Made by a program: the position numbers and the translations under genes | NCBI RefSeq assembly: GCF_003313335.1 | Contig: NZ_QMHP01000003.1 | Span: 124,001-188,000, forward strand | Length of the DNA: 64,000 bases | Source: Pedobacter zeaxanthinifaciens | GTDB lineage: Bacteria; Bacteroidota; Bacteroidia; Sphingobacteriales; Sphingobacteriaceae | Reading direction: 5' to 3' | Shown: positions 59,846-64,000 of the stretch, piece by piece | Position numbering within the stretch: the stretch's first letter is position 1 | Layout of the letters: each line of letters begins with the position of its first letter | Notes under the pieces: model-generated | What the model was told of the DNA's origin: nothing | Database searches by the model: none | Seen by the model: the letters and a program-made list of their open reading frames with translations, nothing else

Positions 59846-60052
59846 TTAGCAACATTTTTTATCCTGTTGTATTGGTGGACAAGGAACACTGGCATAGCTA
59901 CAATACACACAGCAGTCGCCTTGTAGTGGTTTTAACCTTGTTTTGCAATTTTCACATTCATAAAAATACTGACAAGCATCAACTGGCATTGTTTCCTCTT
60001 TTTTGTGCCCACATTTTGGGCAAGTTATTATTGATTGTAATTTAATTTCCAT
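59846..60052 (-). CDS. GDCCVxC domain protein
   Basis: A 68-residue Cys-rich protein with two CxxC-type knuckles (ITCPKCGHK and YECENCKTRL), then the diagnostic GDCCVYCSYASVPCPPIQ and a terminal KKCC. This is the Cys version of a family that has selenocysteine in some organisms. Overlaps the merTP stop by one base (TAATG), so translationally coupled. The family is linked to mercury and other soft-metal transport genes; a thiol-based mercury-binding role is inferred. Confidence 0.85.
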   Translation of the reverse strand: MEIKLQSIITCPKCGHKKEETMPVDACQYFYECENCKTRLKPLQGDCCVYCSYASVPCPPIQQDKKCC

Positions 60053-60654
60053 TATGATATAACTTTACTTTCTAGTGATTTATAACCTGTCGAATTGATA
60101 GCTTTTTCGATTTCAGCAATACGGGTTTGCTTATTATCAAACTTGACAATAGCGTTGCCTTTCTCATAGGAAACGACAACTTCGATAATTCCTTTTAGTT
60201 TGCTAACCTCTGTTTTAATATGATGTTCACAACCTGAACAAGTCATTCCTTTAATTGTAAACTCAACTTTCTGAATTTTGGAACTTTGGGTAATAATTGT
60301 TTTGTTTTCGGGCTTTGGAAAAAAGATGTGAGCGTAAATTGGAAATGATAAAAGTAAAGCCACCACAAGGGTAATAATTCCTAAAAATGATTTTGTTTGC
60401 ATAAAATTTATTTTTTCAGTTGTTTCACATTTACAGTCAATTTTCTTTTGCGGTTTCAACTTTTGATACCAAGCAAAACCAATTACTAAAATTGTTAAAC
60501 CGATAAAATATGGTCGGAAAGGTTCGAGCCAGGAAAAGTTTGAAGCAAGTCCGCTCGTCCCTGCTATGAGAGCTAAAATAGGTGTAATGCAACACAATGA
60601 AGCTACAATTGCTGTCAAAAGTCCAGTCCCGATTAGTTTGTTGTCCGTTTTCAT
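60052..60654 (-). CDS. merTP: Mercury transport fusion MerTP
   Basis: A 200-residue protein combining a MerT-like membrane part (helices from about residue 8 to 60, with the Cys pair SLCCITP at 20-23 and a cytosolic KIDCKCET pair) and a MerP-like HMA domain (about 128-200; FTIKGMTCSGCEHHIKTEVSKLKG). It imports Hg(II) across the inner membrane. The start overlaps the upstream ArsR-type gene by 4 bp (ATGA) and the stop overlaps the GDCCVxC start by 1 bp. No merA (mercuric reductase) lies nearby in the window. Confidence 0.9.
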   Translation of the reverse strand: MKTDNKLIGTGLLTAIVASLCCITPILALIAGTSGLASNFSWLEPFRPYFIGLTILVIGFAWYQKLKPQKKIDCKCETTEKINFMQTKSFLGIITLVVALLLSFPIYAHIFFPKPENKTIITQSSKIQKVEFTIKGMTCSGCEHHIKTEVSKLKGIIEVVVSYEKGNAIVKFDNKQTRIAEIEKAINSTGYKSLESKVIS

Positions 60655-61025
60655 ATTGTTTCTAAAATTTTGTTGTCGTCAAGTATTTTAAAAAATGGTT
60701 CCAACATTTTTTCATACTCTTTCGTCAACGAGTAAAAAATGGTTTGCGCTTCTCTTTCGGTTTCAATAAGCTTTCGGTCTTTGAGTTTTCTCAAGTGCTG
60801 AGAAATTGCTGAAATTGTCATACCAAGAATATCGCTTAAATCACAAACACAAAGTCGTTTTTCTTCAAAAAGAAGAAACAGAATTTTCAGTCTTACATTG
60901 TTTCCCGTCAACTCAAGTCCGTTCGACAAATAGTCAAACGAGCCGTGGAGTTCTGAAACTCGTTCTTTACAGCGATTGATTTGTTTAATGTCAGCCTGTT
61001 GTCTTATGCAAGAAGTATTATCCAT
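60651..61025 (-). CDS. ArsR/SmtB-family regulator of the mercury operon
   Basis: A 124-residue winged-HTH regulator. The HTH is CDLSDILGMTISAISQHLRKLKDRKLIETE; Cys residues in RLCVCDL and near the N-terminus (SCIRQQADIKQINRC) are candidate Hg or As sensors. It heads the merTP-GDCCVxC operon with 4-bp overlap to merTP. A consensus Bacteroidota promoter is only 4 bp upstream of the ATG, so the mRNA would be almost leaderless. Confidence 0.87.
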   Translation of the reverse strand: MDNTSCIRQQADIKQINRCKERVSELHGSFDYLSNGLELTGNNVRLKILFLLFEEKRLCVCDLSDILGMTISAISQHLRKLKDRKLIETEREAQTIFYSLTKEYEKMLEPFFKILDDNKILETI

Positions 61026-61029
61026 AATG

Positions 61030-61060
61030 CAAATATAGCTAATTTTCTTATTTAAGCAAA
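61030..61060 (-). promoter_or_regulatory. Consensus Bacteroidota promoter of the mercury operon
   Basis: Minus strand: TTTG (61057-61060), 19-bp spacer, TATATTTG (61030-61037). This matches the TTTG/TAnnTTTG consensus exactly. The -7 box is 4 bp from the ATG at 61025, placing transcription start at or within a few bases of the start codon. Confidence 0.7.
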
Positions 61061-61174
61061 TGCTAAAATATAAGTATTAAAATTTGGTATTTTATATGTT
61101 GATGTAATGGTGCCGTTTCTTTCAATTCTTCTAACAATATATTAACAGAGACATCACAAAAATATTTAGTATAA

Positions 61175-63175
61175 TCATTCTTTCTGTACCAAATGCTGTA
61201 AGTTCGGGTCATTCTTGATGCGCTCCATTTCACTTGAAACAATATTCAGGATGTCTGCTTTTATTTGTTTATAATTACTTTCAATTTCCTGCTTCATCTT
61301 ATCCTCGCTCTGCTCATTCACAAAAGATAAGATTTGCGGTATTTGCTGATAGGCTTTGCTTTCTGCTGCTACCTTTTCATTATCCACCACAATTTCGGCG
61401 TGAAATATCTTTTGCTCGATACGTTCATCAAAGTTATCCGATACAGAACCCACGAACATACCCTGTGTAAGCGTTGAAATTTTGGAAGCTGGAATAAGGC
61501 TGTCTAACTGTGTGGAAATAGAAGTTGATTTATCATTGCGGTTAATCGTCATACTTTGGCGTTTCTGCAATACCTTACCGAAGCGTTCCGATAGGCTCTT
61601 TGCTGTTTCGCCAACCACTTGACCACTGAATATATTACCGACTGTATTTTGTATTACCTTACTCTCTTTGTCGCCGTAATCCCTTGTTAATTGCGAAAAA
61701 TCCTGAAATCCTAGGCATACCGCCACCTTATTACTTCTCGCCGTTGCTATAAGATTATCCAGCCCCCTGAAATAAATCGTAGGCAACTCATCTATGATAA
61801 CGGAACTTTTAAGCTGTCCCTTTTTATTAATCAGCTTTACAATCCTTGAATTGTACAAGCCCAAAGCTGCGGAGTAGATATTTTGACGGTCGGGATTATT
61901 ACCCACGCACAAAATTTTTGGTTCTTTAGGATTGTTGATGTCCAATGAAAAATCATCGCCAGTCATTACCCAATATAACTGTGGACTAATCATTCTTGAC
62001 AAAGGAATTTTTGCCGATGCAATCTGTCCCTGTAATTGGTCTTGCGCTCCACCTTGCCAAGCATCCATAAAGGGCGATAAATAATTTTCCAAATCAGGGT
62101 ACGAGGTTAAAATCGTGAATACGTCCGAATACTTTTTGTTCAGTAATTCAATGGCGTGTGGGAACGTACAATACTTACCATCTTCGTAGATTTTCAGATA
62201 CCAAATAATGGCAGCTAAAAGAATGATTGGGCTTTCCACGAAAAAATCCCCTTGCTTCTGTATCCACGACCTGTTGAGGTTCAGCATTATGGTGTAAGCC
62301 GCTTCGTAGGCATCAGAAATGTCCGTCATAAAATCGGGATTGAGTGGATTGCAACGGTGGCTCTTGCGTGGGTCGTCGAAATTTATCACGTAAAATTTCG
62401 GCTGAACTTTGTACTTGTCCCTGTGCTTCAGTAGATGATTGTAGGCAATGGTTGAAAGGTCATCAAACTTGAAATCGTAAATGTACATACTAAAGCCTTT
62501 CTCTATCTGCTGCTTGATGTAGTTATTTACGATTGCATAAGATTTACCTGAACCCGGAGTACCCAACACGATTGATGCCCTGAAAGGATTTACAATGTTT
62601 ATCCAACCGTTGTTCCATTTGCCTTTGTAGTAAAATTTGGTGGGCAGGTTGACGGAATACTCGTTTTCCATCAGCTTGGTTTCCTGTTGAAAGCTCTCGT
62701 TCTCGTTATTGAAAACATCGTCCATCAGATTAGTGCGGAGCAAGCGGCTCATCCATACACCTGCCATCAGCAAAGCGATATAGCCTAATGAGATAGTAAG
62801 GATATATAGGATTGTGCCTGTTGCCGGAAATAACTTTAGCAACGGTGTGTTTAGAAAGAACAGCACAAAGCCAACGCCCAACGCCACGTAAATTTTAGAC
62901 CAGGTTATTTTCTCATTTTTTACGCCCTTTGTTCCTAAGCAACTTAAAGCCAGTAAAACCAAAGCGAATGCTTTGGTGTAAAGGGTATGTGAAAACAAAC
63001 CCGCCGTCCGGTCGAAATTGACTAATATCTTGTTGATTACTTCCAACGTCCAACCACGTTCTAAAAAGAAACCGTAGCAGAACCAATAAAGGTGCATCAG
63101 CACCAAAAGAATACTGACTGCCCGCATAAAAGCCATTATCTTGGCAAGCCCTCTTAAATCGTCTTCTCCCTGCAT
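61175..63175 (-). CDS. mobC: Conjugal coupling protein MobC (TraG-like)
   Basis: A 666-residue VirD4/TraG-type ATPase of the Bacteroidota MobC/BfmC group. Four N-terminal helices (about residues 12-160) anchor it in the membrane. Walker A is VLGTPGSGKSYAIVNNY (about 201-217) and the Walker B-type strand is VIIDELPTIYFRGLD; the C-terminal part includes GLYNSRIVKLIN and QNTVGNIFSGQVVG. It couples the relaxosome to the type IV secretion channel. Upstream of its start (63176-63276) lies the inverted copy of the CAAACACTGCC motif. Confidence 0.92.
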   Translation of the reverse strand: MQGEDDLRGLAKIMAFMRAVSILLVLMHLYWFCYGFFLERGWTLEVINKILVNFDRTAGLFSHTLYTKAFALVLLALSCLGTKGVKNEKITWSKIYVALGVGFVLFFLNTPLLKLFPATGTILYILTISLGYIALLMAGVWMSRLLRTNLMDDVFNNENESFQQETKLMENEYSVNLPTKFYYKGKWNNGWINIVNPFRASIVLGTPGSGKSYAIVNNYIKQQIEKGFSMYIYDFKFDDLSTIAYNHLLKHRDKYKVQPKFYVINFDDPRKSHRCNPLNPDFMTDISDAYEAAYTIMLNLNRSWIQKQGDFFVESPIILLAAIIWYLKIYEDGKYCTFPHAIELLNKKYSDVFTILTSYPDLENYLSPFMDAWQGGAQDQLQGQIASAKIPLSRMISPQLYWVMTGDDFSLDINNPKEPKILCVGNNPDRQNIYSAALGLYNSRIVKLINKKGQLKSSVIIDELPTIYFRGLDNLIATARSNKVAVCLGFQDFSQLTRDYGDKESKVIQNTVGNIFSGQVVGETAKSLSERFGKVLQKRQSMTINRNDKSTSISTQLDSLIPASKISTLTQGMFVGSVSDNFDERIEQKIFHAEIVVDNEKVAAESKAYQQIPQILSFVNEQSEDKMKQEIESNYKQIKADILNIVSSEMERIKNDPNLQHLVQKE

Positions 63176-63235
63176 TATTTTAAGTTTTAATGTTCGGGCG
63201 TGAATTTAAAGGCTCTACGGAGTGGCTCTAAGAAT

Positions 63236-63269
63236 GTGGCAGCCAGTGGCGTTGTGTGGCAGTGTTTGG
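63236..63269 (-). promoter_or_regulatory. Shared CCAAACACTGCCACAC motif upstream of mobC
   Basis: On the minus strand CCAAACACTGCCACAC (63254-63269) is followed by GCCACTGGCTGCCACATT. The 14-mer AAACACTGCCACAC is identical to the one upstream of the xis gene (21884-21897). It lies between the mobB end and the mobC start, in about 100 bp of spacer. Confidence 0.45.
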
Positions 63270-63276
63270 CTAAATA

Positions 63277-64000
63277 TTATTTCTGACCTCTTTGGCGTTT
63301 GCGCTTCTTCTTCATTTTATTGACAAAGTCTTGTTCTTCGTAATCATCGCCCTGGGCTTCGGGCAGTAAACCGCCCAATGCTTCAATCAAACCGTCTTCG
63401 TGCTTGTCAGTAGTTAAAAAGTCGAACAAATGGTGTGGTTCTTCCGCAGGAAGATCCGCATCATTTGATGTGGATAGTTTGGGGTGTAAAGCGACAGGTT
63501 CTATAATATCCGGTTTAATGTTATTGTTCCAATAATCATTAAAAGTGTTGGCAGAAAGTTCTGTTGCCAAGCGTGAACCGTTCCAAACTGCTTTGGAATT
63601 ATGGTCTATAAATGTGATACCATAAATACGCCCTGTGTCATTCCGGCGCACGACTACGTTAATGCCCTGCTCCGCTAATTGCTTCTTAAAGCCCAATTCA
63701 TCAGTTGTTGATTTCAGGGCAATGGTAACGGCTGATTGTAAGGTCTGTTTGGTTGGACTATCTTTTAAATCCGTTTTGCATTTCGCAAAATGCAGTTCCA
63801 AAGCCGGAAGACCAGCATCTTTACCAAACAACGAAGCCTTGAAAGGATGCCCGGCTCTTTCGCCTTTCCCGTTTAAAGGAATGTACAATAAACCCTGCCG
63901 TAGCTGCCCCTGCAATTCGTCCTCTACCTTTTCGGTGGTAATATTGAACAGGGAAAGCAGGGCATTGTATTCGCCCAAAGTCTGAAATTTATAGTAATTT
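63277..64000 (-). CDS. mobB: Mobilisation relaxase MobB, C-terminal part (partial)
   Basis: The frame is open beyond an apparent TTG start at 63978 to the right edge (residues NYYKFQTLGEYNALLSL), so this is the C-terminal 240 or so residues of a longer protein. Recognisable CTn relaxase parts are GLLYIPLNGKGERAGHPFKASLFGKDAGLP, RRNDTGRIYGITFIDHNSKAVWNGSRLA and a basic end (KMKKKRKRQRGQK). The catalytic HUH region lies outside the window. Assignment to the MobB family rests on these segments and the mobC neighbour. Confidence 0.8.
   Translation of the reverse strand, partial: NYYKFQTLGEYNALLSLFNITTEKVEDELQGQLRQGLLYIPLNGKGERAGHPFKASLFGKDAGLPALELHFAKCKTDLKDSPTKQTLQSAVTIALKSTTDELGFKKQLAEQGINVVVRRNDTGRIYGITFIDHNSKAVWNGSRLATELSANTFNDYWNNNIKPDIIEPVALHPKLSTSNDADLPAEEPHHLFDFLTTDKHEDGLIEALGGLLPEAQGDDYEEQDFVNKMKKKRKRQRGQK

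Larger units (their letters stand above)
20691..64000. mobile_element. CTnDOT/RteC-type integrative conjugative element (partial) with As, Cu, Zn/Cd and Hg modules
   Basis: Backbone genes diagnostic of Bacteroidota conjugative elements are present: rteC homologues, paired HTH (Xis-like) genes, DUF3945, topB, ORF6N, DUF1896, a methylase-helicase of about 1800 residues, MobC and a probable MobB. Four metal-resistance modules are inserted between them. The left edge is somewhere in 20429-20839; the right end is outside the window. No integrase was seen here, so it should lie at the far end together with the tra genes (inference from CTnDOT organisation). Confidence 0.85.

Noticed and set aside
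1..64000. CRISPR arrays, tRNA or rRNA genes
   Set aside because: No regular short repeats with spacers and no cloverleaf or rRNA signature were seen on reading.

Overview
The window comes from a Bacteroidota chromosome, most likely Sphingobacteriaceae and Pedobacter-like. This rests on SusC/SusD with an N-terminal STN domain, FecR, type IX secretion (T9SS) C-terminal sorting domains, DUF4302/DUF2461/DUF4286 families, TTTG/TAnnTTTG promoters and low GC. No rRNA, tRNA or CRISPR array was seen.

Region 1 (1-20.6 kb) is host chromosome. It starts with housekeeping genes: the end of a TPR protein, a DUF4286 protein, rfbC, an OmpA-type lipoprotein, a DUF2461 protein and three small membrane proteins. 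Two very large secreted T9SS cargo proteins follow, an S8 subtilisin-like peptidase and a probable parallel beta-helix protein. Then comes a minus-strand outer-membrane uptake locus: fecR, susC, susD, a zinc metallohydrolase lipoprotein and a DUF4302 lipoprotein. The ECF sigma gene normally found next to fecR is absent, and an integrated element begins just where it would be expected.

Region 2 (about 20.7 kb to beyond the right edge) is part of an integrative conjugative element of the CTnDOT/RteC type. Its backbone is rteC; two Xis-like HTH genes, a DUF3945 gene and topB, in the order of the CTnDOT excision operon xis2c-xis2d-orf3-exc; an ORF6N gene; DUF1896; a 1.8-thousand-residue methylase-helicase; and, at the right, mobC and the end of a probable mobB relaxase. 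The integrase and tra genes are not in the window.

Four metal-resistance modules sit between the backbone genes. (a) 27.2-29.75 kb, arsenic: arsR, DUF6428, arsC-like, ACR3. (b) 36.9-48.8 kb, copper/silver: AraC-type regulator with a metal-binding-like N-terminus, CPC-type ATPase, HMA chaperone, secreted HMA-DUF3347, CPH-type ATPase, DUF3347 lipoprotein, DUF305, TRASH-like lipoprotein, haem-binding protein, multicopper oxidase. This block is bracketed by two closely related rteC copies in direct orientation. (c) 49.8-59.8 kb, Zn/Cd/Co-type: Fur-family repressor, CzcA fused to a TolC-like protein, CzcB, an isoprenylcysteine-methyltransferase-like gene with an in-frame stop, and a ZntA-like ATPase. 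(d) 59.8-61.0 kb, mercury: ArsR-type repressor, MerTP, GDCCVxC protein, with no merA.

Functionally, (b) and (c) each combine export across the inner membrane (P-type ATPases) with periplasmic or outer-membrane handling (oxidase, DUF3347 proteins, RND pump). Two little-understood small families, a YGTY-motif protein and a DUF6660-like Cys/His-rich secreted protein, occur once in each of these two modules. The best leads for new biology are the palindrome-rich control region between rteC and the excision operon, a motif shared upstream of several backbone genes, the recurring small partner proteins, the AraC-metal-domain fusion, the DUF3347 pair, and the methylase-helicase.
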